64,000 nucleotides of DNA from Rhizobium lentis (GCF_017352135.1 NZ_CP071454.1:2195001-2259000), one strand, 5' to 3'; shown: positions 1 to 9,853, counted from the first letter of the stretch. The notes: generated from the sequence alone by a model not told the origin. Translations and numbers: made by a program.

Positions 1-1
1 A

Positions 2-556
2 AGCCCCGGCGGCTCAAGGCGCGTGGTCTATAACGACCCGCGCCGTTTCGGGTTCATGGATATGGCAAGGCGCGCCGATCTCGCTGCTCATCCCTTCTTC
101 CGCGATCTCGGGCCGGAGCCGACGGGAAACGAACTCAGCGCCGCCTACCTCGCCGAACGCTTCCGTGACAAGGCGCAGCCTCTGAAGAGCGCGCTCCTCG
201 ACCAGAAGAATATTGCCGGTCTCGGCAATATATATGTGTGCGAGGCGCTGTGGCGCTCGCATCTTTCGCCGATCCGGGCCGCCGGCACGCTGGTGACGGC
301 AAGCGGCAAGCCGAAGGAGAAGCTGAACCTGCTCGTCGCCTCGATCCGCGACGTCATCGCCGACGCCATCGCCGCGGGCGGGTCCTCGCTGCGCGACCAT
401 ATCCAGGCGGACGGATCGCTCGGCTATTTCCAGCATTCCTTCTCCGTTTATGACCGCGAAAGTGAGGCTTGCGGCACGCCGGGTTGCGGCGGTACGGTCG
501 CCCGCATCGTGCAGGCAGGGCGCTCCACCTTCTATTGCGCCGCCTGCCAGAAGTAA
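2..556 (+). CDS. mutM: Formamidopyrimidine-DNA glycosylase, C-terminal part (cut by window edge)
   Basis: Base-excision repair glycosylase/AP lyase that removes 8-oxoguanine and other oxidised purines. The reading frame is open from base 2, so the catalytic N-terminal proline lies outside the window. Visible are the helix-two-turn-helix segment ([20 protein letters not shown]) and the C-terminal zinc finger with four cysteines in a CxxxxC...CxxC arrangement (ACGTPGCGG ... FYCAACQK) ending the protein, as in complete MutM. The next gene, an enoyl-CoA hydratase, starts 23 bases downstream on the same strand, so co-transcription is likely. The first in-window ATG (23) is internal and not a start. 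Confidence 0.95.
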   Translation, partial: SPGGSRRVVYNDPRRFGFMDMARRADLAAHPFFRDLGPEPTGNELSAAYLAERFRDKAQPLKSALLDQKNIAGLGNIYVCEALWRSHLSPIRAAGTLVTASGKPKEKLNLLVASIRDVIADAIAAGGSSLRDHIQADGSLGYFQHSFSVYDRESEACGTPGCGGTVARIVQAGRSTFYCAACQK

Positions 557-579
557 GAGTGAGAAACCGGGAGAGCAGC

Positions 580-1353
580 ATGGCCTATGAGACCCTGATC
601 GTCGAAACCCGAGGCAATGTCGGCCTCGTCACGCTGAACCGTCCGCAGGCGCTGAACGCGCTGAACTCCACCGTCCTTAAGGAGTTGAAGGAGGCCTATG
701 CGGCCTTCCACGCCGACGAAGAGATCGGCGCGATCGTCATCACCGGCTCAGAGCGCGCTTTCGCCGCCGGCGCCGACATCAAGGAGATGCAGTCGCTCGA
801 ATTCGCCGCCATGTACAAGAGTGACTTCATCAGCGGCTGGGACGATATCGCCAAGGCCCGTAAGCCCGTCATCGCCGCCGTCAGCGGCTTCGCGCTCGGC
901 GGCGGTTGCGAACTCGCCATGATGTGCGACTTCATCATCGCCTCGGAGACGGCGAAATTCGGCCAGCCTGAAATCACCCTCGGCGTCATTCCCGGCATGG
1001 GCGGTTCCCAGCGGCTGACACGCGCCGTCGGCAAGGCGAAGGCAATGGATCTCGTGCTGACCGGCCGCATGATGGATGCCGCCGAAGCGGAACGATCGGG
1101 ACTCGTTTCGCGTGTGGTGGCGCCCGAGCGTCTTCTCGACGAGGCCTTCGCCGCGGCCGAAAAGATCGCGTCCCTTTCGCAGCCGTCGGTCATGATGGCC
1201 AAGGAGGCGGTCAACCGCGCATTCGAGACGACGCTGGAGGAAGGCTTGCGGTTCGAACGCCGCCTGTTTCATAGTCTCTTTGCCACAGATGATCAGAAAG
1301 AAGGCATGACGGCCTTCGTCGAGAAGCGCAAACCAGCCTTTAAGCACCGTTGA
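580..1353 (+). CDS. Enoyl-CoA hydratase (crotonase family)
   Basis: A 257-residue crotonase-fold protein expected to hydrate trans-2-enoyl-CoA to L-3-hydroxyacyl-CoA in fatty-acid beta-oxidation. It begins [20 protein letters not shown] at ATG 580, preceded by a GGGAGAG Shine-Dalgarno. Family hallmarks are the CoA/oxyanion segment [19 protein letters not shown] and the second active-site region [17 protein letters not shown], which carry the two glutamates expected of a true hydratase. A longer in-frame reading upstream overlaps mutM and lacks family similarity. Length is typical for the mono-functional enzyme. The exact acyl-chain preference cannot be read from sequence. Confidence 0.93.
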   Translation: MAYETLIVETRGNVGLVTLNRPQALNALNSTVLKELKEAYAAFHADEEIGAIVITGSERAFAAGADIKEMQSLEFAAMYKSDFISGWDDIAKARKPVIAAVSGFALGGGCELAMMCDFIIASETAKFGQPEITLGVIPGMGGSQRLTRAVGKAKAMDLVLTGRMMDAAEAERSGLVSRVVAPERLLDEAFAAAEKIASLSQPSVMMAKEAVNRAFETTLEEGLRFERRLFHSLFATDDQKEGMTAFVEKRKPAFKHR

Positions 1354-1544
1354 AAGCTTTTGGGCGCTTCCGGCTGGAAAGCTTGAAAATCCGCGTTGAC
1401 GTGGGCCGGCTTTAGGGTTATATGCCCGCCCACGGTTCGGAAAGCCGGTCTGGTTTTCCGCGATTGCTCCCGCATTGCTGGATTTGGTGGCCGCAGGGCC
1501 CGCGGTAATGACGGAGTTTGTTCGAATTCTTGAGAGAGGCATCC

Positions 1545-1823
1545 ATGGCCAATACAACTTCGGCGAAAAAAGCGACCCGCAAGATCGCCCGCCGTACCGA
1601 CGTCAATAAGGCTCGTCGCTCGCGCGTTCGTACTTTCGTTCGCCAGGTCGAAGAGGCTATCGCATCCGGCGACGCCGCCAAGGCGAAGGAAGCTTTCCTG
1701 GCAGCTCAGCCGGAACTCGCCCGCGCCGCCAGCAAGGGCGTGCTGCACTCCAACACGGCATCGCGCAAGGTCTCTCGCCTCGCCGCTCGTGTGAAGGCTC
1801 TTTCGGTCGCCGCGACCGCGTAA
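1545..1823 (+). CDS. rpsT: 30S ribosomal protein S20
   Basis: Small, very basic protein (92 residues) starting [20 protein letters not shown], the usual S20 N-terminus, which binds the 5' domain of 16S rRNA. The ATG at 1545 is chosen over the open frame from 1518 because the family begins MANxxSAKK and GAGAGG lies just upstream. It is followed by a strong intrinsic terminator and then the dnaA control region; rpsT next to dnaA is a common alphaproteobacterial arrangement. Confidence 0.98.
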   Translation: MANTTSAKKATRKIARRTDVNKARRSRVRTFVRQVEEAIASGDAAKAKEAFLAAQPELARAASKGVLHSNTASRKVSRLAARVKALSVAATA

Positions 1824-1853
1824 TCGTCCATTAACGACCTCCTCGTTATGATT

Positions 1854-1880
1854 AGCCCGGTAATTTTGCCGGGCTTTTTC
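1854..1880 (+). terminator. Intrinsic terminator of rpsT
   Basis: A 7-base perfect stem AGCCCGG / CCGGGCT with an 8-base loop is followed directly by a T-run (TTTTTC). It lies about 30 bases after the rpsT stop and separates it from the dnaA regulatory region. Confidence 0.9.
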
Positions 1881-2663
1881 GATTCCGTCGATTGGCCTCT
1901 TCGTGGTTAATTGCGCGACTGTTTCGTGTCAGTGCCATGACAGGAAAAAGCATTTAAAAACAAGGGCTTGCGCAAGGATGCTTTGGGGCCTCGCGACTCT
2001 AGGCCGCGCGTCCGGGACCATGGGCGAGTCAAGAAGATTTTTATTTTTTTTCTTTCAATGCGTGTCAAAATAGCCCGAACGGGGAATCTCCTTGATTCAA
2101 AAGCGATTCTTTTTTGACGCTGGTGTGACGCCCGAAAAGGGCGGGCGGAGTCAATGGTCGCTTCTTAATTTTGCGTAAAATTCATCGTTGATCTTGCCAT
2201 TTGATCCTGCCTAAATGGCTTCCAACAGAGGGCGCGGACATCACCTGCAGAGTTCGGTCTTAACTGCCACGTCGGCGGGGCGATACGTTTGTGCCATTTG
2301 TTACGGAGCCTTGCGCTTCCGTTTTTTCAAGCACTTGACGGAGTTGGGCCTGTAACGTGGCTGTTACGGGGCAGGGATGTTTTGTGCCTAGGGCAACCAC
2401 ACGTTTAACGTGAGGCTGTCGGATAGGGGATAGTATTATTGCGTTCGGGCTGGTCGGCCGAAACGAGGATTGACCGCCAGCCTGGCACGGAAAGCCGGAT
2501 GAAGGTGCCGCATGAACGCGGTACCTGCAACGGATTTCTGCGCCGTGTTTGAGTGAACCGGCAGGCAAGCGGCTTCATGAGGATGCCGCCGGCCCGTCAA
2601 AGCGGGGAATAATCGGGCGGCTGATTTAGCGGAGGCCGCCCGGTGGAATGGAAAGGCGGCACT
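1881..2663 (+). promoter_or_regulatory. Long dnaA upstream control region
   Basis: About 780 bases without a credible gene. The first third is AT-rich and holds seven GANTC sites (CcrM methylation motif) at 1881, 1995, 2026, 2084, 2094, 2105 and 2148, with none in the remaining ~500 bases. A near-match to the CtrA box, TTAA-N7-TAAA, lies at 2165-2179. Direct repeats TGTTACGG(A/G)GC occur at 2299-2309 and 2362-2372. In Caulobacter dnaA transcription depends on GANTC methylation and CtrA; the same control here is an inference. I found no good DnaA box (TTATCCACA), so I do not call an origin here. Confidence 0.6.
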
Positions 2664-4214
2664 ATGCAGATGAATACGATGAAGGCGGGCGGGCTCGACA
2701 ATGGGGATGCGGCACCGCAGGCGTTCGGCTCCATTCGCCTGGAAGTGGGGGAAGTAAAGGCGGAAATGAAGCAGAGCATTTTGTTTGAGCGCGTCAGCGC
2801 GCGCTTGAAGGCCCAGGTCGGTCCGGACGTCTATGCCAGCTGGTTTGCCAGGCTGAAGCTGCATTCTGTATCGAAGAGCGTTGTTCGGCTCTCGGTTCCC
2901 ACGACCTTTCTGAAGTCGTGGATCAACAATCGTTATCTCGATCTCATCACCGGTCTGTTCCAGGCCGAAGACCCGGAAATCCTGAAGATCGAAATCCTGG
3001 TGCGCACGGCAACGCGCAGCGGCATGAAGGCCGTCGACGAGGTGGTCCAGCCCGAGCCGGCTGCTCCCGCCCAAATGCGCCGTCCGCCAAGCGCCCAGCC
3101 AGCCGGCCAGGCCATCCAGCAGGCGGTTTCGGCTGTTGCGGCCGCACGGCCGGCAAGCCTCGGTACGCCGCTCTTCGGCTCGCCGCTCGATAGCCGTTTC
3201 ACCTTCGATACTTTCGTGGAAGGCAGCTCGAACCGCGTCGCGCTTGCGGCTGCCAAGACGATCGCCGAAGCCGGCTCCGGCGCGGTGCGCTTCAACCCGC
3301 TCTTCGTCCATTCGACGGTCGGCCTTGGCAAGACCCACCTGCTGCAGGCGATCGCCAATGCGGCGGTGCAGAACCCGCGGGCTCTGCGCGTCGTCTATCT
3401 GACGGCTGAATATTTCATGTGGCGTTTCGCCACGGCGATCCGCGACAACGACGCGCTGACTCTGAAGGATTCCTTGCGCAACATCGATCTCCTGATCATC
3501 GACGACATGCAGTTCCTGCAGGGCAAGATGATCCAGCACGAATTCTGCCATCTCCTCAACATGCTGCTCGACAGCGCCAAGCAGGTCGTCGTCGCGGCCG
3601 ACCGCGCGCCGTGGGAACTGGAGTCGCTCGACCCGCGCGTCCGTTCGCGCCTGCAGGGCGGCGTGGCGATCGAACTCGACGCGCCGGATTACGAAATGCG
3701 TCTCGAAATCCTCAAGCGTCGCCTGGCCGCGGCCCGGCTCGAGGATCCGTCGCTCGAAATTCCGGCCGAATTGCTTCAGCACGTCGCCCGCAATATTACC
3801 GCCAGCGGCCGCGAACTCGAAGGCGCCTTCAACCAGCTGATCTTCCGCCGCTCCTTCGAGCCGAACCTGTCGATCGAACGTGTGGACGAATTGCTCGCCC
3901 ATCTCGTCGGCTCCGGCGAGCCCCGCCGTGTGCGCATCGAGGACATCCAGCGCATCGTCGCCAGGCACTACAATGTCTCGCGCCAGGAACTGGTTTCCAA
4001 CCGCCGCACCCGCGTCATCGTCAAGCCACGCCAGATCGCCATGTATCTGTCGAAGACGCTGACGCCGCGCTCCTTTCCGGAGATCGGCCGCCGTTTCGGC
4101 GGGCGCGATCACACGACCGTGCTGCATGCCGTGCGCAAGATCGAGGAGCTGATTTCCGGCGACACCAAGCTTTCGCACGAAATCGAGCTTCTGAAGCGAC
4201 TGATCAACGAATAG
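2664..4214 (+). CDS. dnaA: Chromosomal replication initiator protein DnaA
   Basis: AAA+ ATPase that binds DnaA boxes and opens the replication origin. With the ATG at 2664 it is 516 residues. Domain I starts only at about residue 35 ([19 protein letters not shown]), so there is an extra N-terminal segment relative to E. coli; a proline/alanine-rich linker covers about 130-165. Walker A reads STVGLGKT (217-224), with Ser in place of the usual first Gly; Walker B is LLIIDDMQF. The C-terminal DNA-binding signature [22 protein letters not shown] (20 of its residues match the family) is present. Start choice is uncertain: GTG at 2643 has a strong GGAGG seven bases upstream, ATG 2664 has GGAAAGG, and ATG 2766 would begin at domain I. 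Confidence 0.95.
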   Translation: MQMNTMKAGGLDNGDAAPQAFGSIRLEVGEVKAEMKQSILFERVSARLKAQVGPDVYASWFARLKLHSVSKSVVRLSVPTTFLKSWINNRYLDLITGLFQAEDPEILKIEILVRTATRSGMKAVDEVVQPEPAAPAQMRRPPSAQPAGQAIQQAVSAVAAARPASLGTPLFGSPLDSRFTFDTFVEGSSNRVALAAAKTIAEAGSGAVRFNPLFVHSTVGLGKTHLLQAIANAAVQNPRALRVVYLTAEYFMWRFATAIRDNDALTLKDSLRNIDLLIIDDMQFLQGKMIQHEFCHLLNMLLDSAKQVVVAADRAPWELESLDPRVRSRLQGGVAIELDAPDYEMRLEILKRRLAAARLEDPSLEIPAELLQHVARNITASGRELEGAFNQLIFRRSFEPNLSIERVDELLAHLVGSGEPRRVRIEDIQRIVARHYNVSRQELVSNRRTRVIVKPRQIAMYLSKTLTPRSFPEIGRRFGGRDHTTVLHAVRKIEELISGDTKLSHEIELLKRLINE

Positions 4215-4268
4215 TCCGCGCAAGCGTCCCTGGCGCGTTCGAAGAACGCCCTGTGCAGCGAGAATTCG

Positions 4269-4300
4269 ACGGCCGGAAGCGATTCCGGCCGTTTTCTTTT
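4269..4300 (+). terminator. Intrinsic terminator of dnaA
   Basis: Perfect 10-base stem ACGGCCGGAA / TTCCGGCCGT with a GCGA tetraloop, followed by TTTTCTTTT. It lies about 55 bases after the dnaA stop. Confidence 0.92.
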
Positions 4301-4414
4301 ATGAGCTTTTTATTCTATACCTCCGGCCCGAGATGTGCCGCCCGCAAATGGGCGGCATCTTGGAATACGATTCGATAAGAGCAGAAGCGTCGAAGAGGCG
4401 CGCGGGAGGAATGA

Positions 4415-5497
4415 ATGAGTTTTAGAAAGATCGCCGTTCTCGGTCTCGGCAAGGTCGGGCGGCTGGCGGCCACGCTTTTGCATGAAGGCGGCTTCGAGGT
4501 GATCGGCGTCGATGCGCAGCTGCCGCTGGCCGAGGTGCCATTCAAGTGCCGCACCGGCGATATTTCCGATCCCGCGGTCATCGGCGAGCTGCTCTCGAGC
4601 GTCGAGGCGGTGCTGTCCTGCCTGCCCTATCATCTGAACATCGAATTGGCCCGCGCCGCCCATCTTGCCGGCATCCACTATTTCGATCTGACCGAAGATG
4701 TGCCTACGACCAATTTCATCATCGAGCTGTCGAAGACTGCCCGTGGCCTGATGGCGCCGCAATGCGGCCTGGCGCCGGGTTTCGTCGGCATCGTCGGCGC
4801 AAGCCTCGCCGACGGCTTCGATCGCTGCCGGTCGATCCGCATGCGCGTCGGCGCCCTGCCGCAGCATCCGACCGGCCTTCTCGGCTATGCCTTCAACTGG
4901 TCGCCGGAAGGCGTCGTCAATGAATATCTGAATGATTGCGAGGTCATCGAGGGCGGCGTTCGCAAGCTCGTCTCGCCGATGGAGTGGCACGAGACCGCCT
5001 ATGTCGGCGGCGTCAAGCTCGAAGCCTTCACGACCTCGGGCGGTCTCGGCACCATGTGCGACACCATGCTCGGCAAGGTCGACAATCTCGACTACAAGAC
5101 CATGCGTTATCCCGGCCATATGGAGCTGATGAACTTCTTCTTCCATGAGCTGCTGATGCGCGACAAGCGCGAGCTCGCCGGCGAGATTCTGACCAATGCC
5201 AAGCCGCCTGTCGAAGACGACGTCGTCTATGTCCATGTTGCCGCCGAGGGCACCGAGAACGGCAGCCTGCGCCGCAAGGAATTCGTGCGTGCCTATTATC
5301 CGATCGAGATTGCCGGCGCCCGCCGTACGGCGATTGCCTGGACGACGTCGGCCTCCGTCGTCGCCGTCATCGAAATGGTCCGCGACGGCCTCTTGCCGGC
5401 GACCGGCTTCCTGCACCAGGAGCATATACCGCTGGACATGTTCCTGAAGACGCCGACAGGCAGCCTTTTCAAATCGGGCGCTACCGGCCATCGCTGA
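4415..5497 (+). CDS. Saccharopine dehydrogenase family protein
   Basis: A 360-residue NAD(P)-dependent oxidoreductase-like protein. The N-terminus has a Rossmann motif (VLGLGKVGRLAATLL), followed by the LYS9/saccharopine-dehydrogenase-type sequence with CGLAPGFVG and FTTSGGLGTMCDTML in the catalytic half. The ATG at 4415 is placed by GGGAGGA four bases upstream. It stands alone between the dnaA terminator and the convergent hemW operon. The family includes saccharopine and carboxynorspermidine dehydrogenases; the substrate here is not evident, and no lysine-degradation partner lies nearby. Confidence 0.85.
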   Translation: MSFRKIAVLGLGKVGRLAATLLHEGGFEVIGVDAQLPLAEVPFKCRTGDISDPAVIGELLSSVEAVLSCLPYHLNIELARAAHLAGIHYFDLTEDVPTTNFIIELSKTARGLMAPQCGLAPGFVGIVGASLADGFDRCRSIRMRVGALPQHPTGLLGYAFNWSPEGVVNEYLNDCEVIEGGVRKLVSPMEWHETAYVGGVKLEAFTTSGGLGTMCDTMLGKVDNLDYKTMRYPGHMELMNFFFHELLMRDKRELAGEILTNAKPPVEDDVVYVHVAAEGTENGSLRRKEFVRAYYPIEIAGARRTAIAWTTSASVVAVIEMVRDGLLPATGFLHQEHIPLDMFLKTPTGSLFKSGATGHR

Positions 5498-5591
5498 GAA
5501 GTCTTTCCGGCGTGGACGGCGGCATCGCCGCCGCGCCGGGATCAGCCGATTTCCCGAACGCCGCGGCCCCGAATGTCAGCAGGCCCGAATG

Positions 5592-6794
5592 TCAGCAAGC
5601 AAGGTCGGCGACAACGGAATCGAGGATCAGCATGCCGGATGGCGTGCAGCGCAGCCGCGAATTGCCGATCCGCTCGACGAATTTGTGCTGCAGCAGAAAT
5701 TCCTCGCGTTTCGGGTCGAGTTCGCGGCCCGAAAGCTGCTGCCAGCGGGCGAGATCGACGCCTTCTCTCAGCCGCAGTCCCATCAGCAAGAGCTCGTCCG
5801 ACTGCTCCTCGTAGCCGAGCCGCTCCTCGTCGAGAATGCCGTGGCCATCGCGCTCGACCATCTCGAGCCAGGCCTCCGGCTTGCGCTCGGTGGCGGTGGC
5901 GATCTTTTCAGGCCCGCGCGTCAGCCGGCCATGGGCGCCGGGGCCGATGCCGGCATAATCGCCGTAACGCCAGTAGGTGAGGTTATGCCGGCTTTCGGCA
6001 CCCGGCCGGGCATGGTTGGAGACCTCATAGGCCGGCATGCCCTCGCGCGCGGTGATCTCCTGCGTTGCCTCGTAGAGCAGCGCCGATTGCTCACCATCCG
6101 GCACGATCAGCTTGCCTGATTTGTGCAGGCCATAGAAGGGCGTGCCTTCCTCGATGGTCAGCTGATAGAGCGACAGATGGTCGACCGCATAGGAGATCGC
6201 TTGCTTCAGCTCTCTTTCCCACTCTTCGACCGTCTGGTCCGGCCGGGCATAGATGAGGTCGAAGGACATGCGCGGGAAGATCTCGCGCGCCAGTCGGATC
6301 GCTTTCAGCGCGTCGGCGACGTCATGCAGCCGGCCGAGGAATTTCAGATCCCGGTCATTAAGCGCCTGCACCCCGAGCGAAACACGGTTGACGCCGGCCA
6401 CACGATAACCGCGGAAGCGTTCGGCCTCGACGCTCGACGGATTGGCCTCCATGGTGATCTCGATGCCGGCGGGCACGTGCCAGTGCCGGGCGATGCCGTC
6501 GAGAATGGCGGAGACCGTTTCCGGCTTCATCAGCGACGGCGTGCCGCCGCCGAGGAAGATGCTGGACACCGTCTTCGGCCCGCTGAGTGCCCGGACCGCC
6601 GCCGTTTCCCTCAGAAAGGCGGCGGCAAAGCGCTCCTGATCGACCGGCTGATGGCGCACATGGCTGTTGAAGTCGCAATAGGGACACTTCGCCGCGCAGA
6701 AGGGCCAATGCACATAGACGCCGAAACCGGGCTCGCCGGTATCGGGCAGAAGTGCGGCGTCGCGCGACAGGCTTGGCGTGTCAAAATTGCCCAC
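5592..6794 (-). CDS. hemW: Radical SAM protein HemW (heme chaperone, formerly HemN-like)
   Basis: A 400-residue radical-SAM enzyme of the coproporphyrinogen oxidase-like family. The iron-sulfur motif CAAKCPYC (CxxxCxxC) sits in the sequence VYVHWPFCAAKCPYCDFNS, followed by the SAM-binding GGGTPS. HemW-type proteins lack the extra N-terminal cysteine context of true HemN and act in heme delivery. The start is GTG at 6794, nine bases after the rdgB stop, so it is the last gene of the rph-VOC-rdgB-hemW operon; rdgB-hemW is a widespread pairing. Confidence 0.93.
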   Translation of the reverse strand: MGNFDTPSLSRDAALLPDTGEPGFGVYVHWPFCAAKCPYCDFNSHVRHQPVDQERFAAAFLRETAAVRALSGPKTVSSIFLGGGTPSLMKPETVSAILDGIARHWHVPAGIEITMEANPSSVEAERFRGYRVAGVNRVSLGVQALNDRDLKFLGRLHDVADALKAIRLAREIFPRMSFDLIYARPDQTVEEWERELKQAISYAVDHLSLYQLTIEEGTPFYGLHKSGKLIVPDGEQSALLYEATQEITAREGMPAYEVSNHARPGAESRHNLTYWRYGDYAGIGPGAHGRLTRGPEKIATATERKPEAWLEMVERDGHGILDEERLGYEEQSDELLLMGLRLREGVDLARWQQLSGRELDPKREEFLLQHKFVERIGNSRLRCTPSGMLILDSVVADLAC

Positions 6795-6803
6795 GGACCG
6801 ATC

Positions 6804-7448
6804 CTATGCCTCCAGGCAGGTTTCGACGAAAAGCTTGAAGGCGCGCGCCCGGTGCGACAGCGCCTGCGGCTTGCCAACGTTCCAGCCGTGCTTTTCCTCG
6901 CCGCTCATTTCCCCGAAGGTAACGTCGTAACCCTCGGGCTGGAAGACCGGATCGTAGCCGAAGCCCTGGGTGCCGCGCGGCGGCCAGACGACGCTGCCTT
7001 CGACCTCGCCTCGAAAGAGTTCGGTGTGGCCGTCCGGCCATGCCAGGCAGAGCACGCTGACGAAACGCGCCCCGCGCTGTTCGCGCGTCGTGGCCCCGGC
7101 ATCCTGCAGCGCCTTTTCCACCTTGGCCATCGCCATGTCGAAATCGCGCCTGCCGTCCGACGTCTCCGCCCAATTGGCGGTGTAGACGCCGGGATTGCCG
7201 CCGAGTGCGTCGACCACCAGCCCGGAATCGTCGGACAGCGCCGGCATGCCGGCGGCATTGGCCGAGGCGACCGCCTTGATCGTCGCATTCTCCTCGAAGC
7301 TCGTGCCGGTCTCGTCGGGCTCGACGAAATTAAGCTCGGCGGCGGATTTAGCGGTGAAGCCAAGCGGCCCGATCAGTTCCTGGATCTCCCGGATCTTGCC
7401 TGCATTGTGGCTGGCGACGACGATGGTTTTGGTTTCGAGCTTGCGCAT
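6804..7448 (-). CDS. rdgB: Non-canonical purine NTP pyrophosphatase (dITP/XTP)
   Basis: House-cleaning nucleotidase of the HAM1/RdgB family (214 residues) that hydrolyses dITP, dXTP and similar nucleotides to monophosphates. It has the nucleotide-binding [10 protein letters not shown] at the N-terminus, [15 protein letters not shown] and [13 protein letters not shown] in the core, and GFGYDPVF near the end. Its ATG abuts the stop codon of the upstream VOC gene (TGAATG), which points to translational coupling. Confidence 0.96.
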   Translation of the reverse strand: MRKLETKTIVVASHNAGKIREIQELIGPLGFTAKSAAELNFVEPDETGTSFEENATIKAVASANAAGMPALSDDSGLVVDALGGNPGVYTANWAETSDGRRDFDMAMAKVEKALQDAGATTREQRGARFVSVLCLAWPDGHTELFRGEVEGSVVWPPRGTQGFGYDPVFQPEGYDVTFGEMSGEEKHGWNVGKPQALSHRARAFKLFVETCLEA

Positions 7449-7874
7449 TCAGATATCCTGTTCGATGCCCCAGATTTTTGCCTCCGCGCATTCCAGGCTG
7501 TTGCCGGCCGGATCGCGAAAATAGATCGAGCGGCCGCCATTCGGCCAGTGCACCTCGGATTCGATCGCCACACCGGCGGCAATCAGCCTTTCGGCCATCG
7601 CATCGATCTGGCTGCCGGACACTCGGAAGCAGGCATGACCCTGGCCGGTCGTGCCGTGCGGAGGCACCTGCAGCGCCTCCGGTGCCGGCGGCTTGACCGT
7701 TTCCTCCGGGTTGAAGATCAACAGGACGCCGGGTCCGCAGCGGAAGAAGACGTGTCGGTTGCCGGCCCGGGTGATCTTCTCCAGCCCGAGAACGTCCTCG
7801 TAGAACGTCTCGGCCTGGTCGAGGTCCCGCGCATAGAGCGCCGTTTCCAACATGCCTTCCAGCATGGGGTTCAT
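7449..7874 (-). CDS. VOC-superfamily (glyoxalase/bleomycin-resistance fold) protein
   Basis: A 141-residue protein with the paired beta-alpha-beta-beta-beta modules of the vicinal oxygen chelate fold: [23 protein letters not shown] at the start, GHACFRVSG in the middle and [16 protein letters not shown] near the end, where the last glutamate and the histidines could bind a metal. Its ATG overlaps the rph stop by four bases (ATGA) and its own stop touches rdgB. The substrate is unknown; the tight position between rph and rdgB suggests cotranslation, not a shared pathway. Confidence 0.85.
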   Translation of the reverse strand: MNPMLEGMLETALYARDLDQAETFYEDVLGLEKITRAGNRHVFFRCGPGVLLIFNPEETVKPPAPEALQVPPHGTTGQGHACFRVSGSQIDAMAERLIAAGVAIESEVHWPNGGRSIYFRDPAGNSLECAEAKIWGIEQDI

Positions 7875-8590
7875 CCCGCAATCGCCTCTTTCTGCAGAGC
7901 GACGAGTTCGCCGATGCCGTTCTTGGCAAGCTGCATCAGCGAGGTGAATTCCTCTTCGCTGAACGGCGTGCCTTCGGCCGTGCCTTGGATCTCGACGATG
8001 CCGCCGGCGCCGGTCATGACAAAATTCGCATCGGTCTCGGCCGAGGAATCCTCGAGATAATCGAGATCGATCACCGGTTGGCTGGCGAAAACGCCGCAGG
8101 AGATGGCGGCGACATGATCCTTAAGGACCCGGTCGACCTTGATCATGTTGCGGCTTTCCATCCATTTCAGGCAGTCGTAAAGCGCGATCCAGCCGCCGGT
8201 GATCGAGGCCGTCCGCGTGCCGCCATCGGCCTGGATGACGTCGCAATCGAGCGTGATCTGCCGTTCGCCGAGCGCCTGTAGATCGACGACGGCGCGCAGC
8301 GAGCGGCCGATCAGCCGTTGGATTTCCTGGGTGCGGCCACCCTGCTTGCCGGCGGCGGCCTCGCGCTTCATCCGCTCGCCGGTCGCCCGCGGCAGCATGC
8401 CGTATTCGGCCGTGACCCAGCCCTTGCCGGTGTTGCGCAGCCACGGCGGTGTCTTGTCCTCGAGACTTGCCGTGCAGAGCACATGCGTGTCGCCGAATTT
8501 CACCAGGCAGGAGCCTTCTGCATGCTTGGAAAAATTGCGCTCGAACGAGACCTTGCGCATCTGGTCGGTTTTTCTGCCTGAAGGCCGCAT
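7871..8590 (-). CDS. rph: Ribonuclease PH
   Basis: Phosphorolytic 3'-5' exoribonuclease that trims tRNA 3' ends (239 residues). It starts [20 protein letters not shown], the standard family start; the ATG at 8590 has AGGAGAT upstream. Further hallmarks are [14 protein letters not shown], the [16 protein letters not shown] region and [18 protein letters not shown]. The frame stays open farther upstream over hrcA, but that part is a shadow. It is the first gene of the leftward operon and is divergent from hrcA, the usual rph/hrcA neighbourhood in this order. Confidence 0.97.
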   Translation of the reverse strand: MRPSGRKTDQMRKVSFERNFSKHAEGSCLVKFGDTHVLCTASLEDKTPPWLRNTGKGWVTAEYGMLPRATGERMKREAAAGKQGGRTQEIQRLIGRSLRAVVDLQALGERQITLDCDVIQADGGTRTASITGGWIALYDCLKWMESRNMIKVDRVLKDHVAAISCGVFASQPVIDLDYLEDSSAETDANFVMTGAGGIVEIQGTAEGTPFSEEEFTSLMQLAKNGIGELVALQKEAIAG

Positions 8591-8652
8591 TCTTATCTCC
8601 TGGAGTTGTTGACCGCTTCTACGATTGGCGGCGCTCATTTGCAAATTCCCTT

Positions 8653-8680
8653 TTGCCACGGGTGCGAGTTTGACTATATT
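8653..8680 (+). promoter_or_regulatory. Candidate housekeeping promoter for hrcA
   Basis: TTGCCA (8653-8658), a 16-base spacer, then TATATT (8675-8680), in the 108-base gap between divergent rph and hrcA. Predicted transcription would start near 8687, just upstream of the ATG at 8699, giving a very short leader. Only sequence similarity supports it. Confidence 0.5.
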
Positions 8681-8698
8681 TTCGGGAGCATCATCAGG

Positions 8699-9805
8699 AT
8701 GGGTTTGAAAAGGTTTATGGGCATCAGGTCGACGTCGGTTTCGGATGCCGTTGCTGCGCTGGACGAACGGTCCAGAGAAATTTTTCGCCGCATCGTCGAA
8801 GGTTATCTCGAAAGCGGCGAGCCGCTCGGCTCGCGCAACCTGTCGCGCCTGCTGCCGATGTCGCTGTCGCCGGCCTCCGTGCGCAACGTCATGAGCGATC
8901 TCGAAGAGCTCGGTCTCATCTATTCCCCGCATGTCAGCGCCGGCCGGCTGCCGACCCAGATCGGCCTGCGTTTCTTCGTCGATGCCTTCATGCAGGTCGG
9001 CGATCTCTCCGCCGAAGACCGGGCCAATATCGACCGCCAGGTGCGCGCCGAAAGCGGCGGCAATCCGGTGGAATCGATGATGAACGAGGCCAGCCGGATG
9101 CTGTCGGGCATCTCGCGCGGCGCCGGCCTCGTCATCACCTCGAAAAGCGATCCGGTGCTCAAACATGTCGAGTTCATCCGGCTTGAGCCGACAAAAGCGC
9201 TCGCCGTGCTCGTCGGCGATCACGATCAGGTGGAAAACCGCATCATCGAGCTGCCGGCGGGCGTCACCTCCTCGCAGCTGACGGAGGCGGCGAATTTCCT
9301 CAATGCCCATATGTCCGGCCAGACCCTGTCGGAGCTGCGCAAGCAGCTGAGCCGGCTGAAGGACGACGTCCGTCACGAGCTCGATGCCCTGTCACGCGAT
9401 CTCGTCGAGCGCGGCATCGCCGTCTGGGCCGGCAGCCCGGATGAGGGAAAGCCCGCCCAGCTGATCATTCGCGGCCGCGCCAATCTGCTCGAAGGCCTCG
9501 CCGGCGCCGAGGATCTCGACCGGCTGCGCCTGCTGTTCGACGATCTCGAGAAGAAGGACAGCCTGATCGAGATTCTCAATCTCGCCGAGAGCGGCTCGGG
9601 CGTGCGTATCTTTATCGGTTCGGAAAACAAGCTCTTCTCGCTGTCCGGCTCGTCGCTCATTGTCGCGCCCTATCGTGACGATGACGATCGCATCGTCGGC
9701 GCCGTCGGCGTCATCGGCCCGACGCGGCTCAATTATTCCCGCATTGTGCCGATGGTGGATTACACCGCGCAGCTCGTCTCTCGCCTTTCGCGCAATCCCC
9801 TTTGA
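8699..9805 (+). CDS. hrcA: Heat-inducible transcription repressor HrcA
   Basis: Winged-helix repressor of CIRCE-controlled chaperone genes (368 residues from ATG 8699). The N-terminal DNA-binding part reads [20 protein letters not shown] and [18 protein letters not shown], the strongest family signature, and the GAF-like C-terminal domain follows. A second possible start is ATG 8717. No CIRCE element is visible near hrcA or grpE, so its targets (typically groESL) lie elsewhere. grpE follows on the same strand after 112 bases. Confidence 0.95.
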   Translation: MGLKRFMGIRSTSVSDAVAALDERSREIFRRIVEGYLESGEPLGSRNLSRLLPMSLSPASVRNVMSDLEELGLIYSPHVSAGRLPTQIGLRFFVDAFMQVGDLSAEDRANIDRQVRAESGGNPVESMMNEASRMLSGISRGAGLVITSKSDPVLKHVEFIRLEPTKALAVLVGDHDQVENRIIELPAGVTSSQLTEAANFLNAHMSGQTLSELRKQLSRLKDDVRHELDALSRDLVERGIAVWAGSPDEGKPAQLIIRGRANLLEGLAGAEDLDRLRLLFDDLEKKDSLIEILNLAESGSGVRIFIGSENKLFSLSGSSLIVAPYRDDDDRIVGAVGVIGPTRLNYSRIVPMVDYTAQLVSRLSRNPL

Positions 9806-9853
9806 CGTCGCAAATGCCGAAGGCCTGGAATTTTCGCTTCTTTGTCACGCAGA

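Noticed and set aside
1881..2663. Replication origin beside dnaA
   Set aside because: No DnaA boxes close to TTATCCACA were found; in many alphaproteobacteria the origin lies elsewhere (near hemE).
2436..4223. Long open frame antisense to dnaA (595 residues)
   Set aside because: High-GC shadow; dnaA is certain and the antisense protein has no fold-like pattern.
5512..5814. Open frame after the saccharopine-dehydrogenase-like gene
   Set aside because: Mostly antisense to hemW; Ser/Arg-rich noise.
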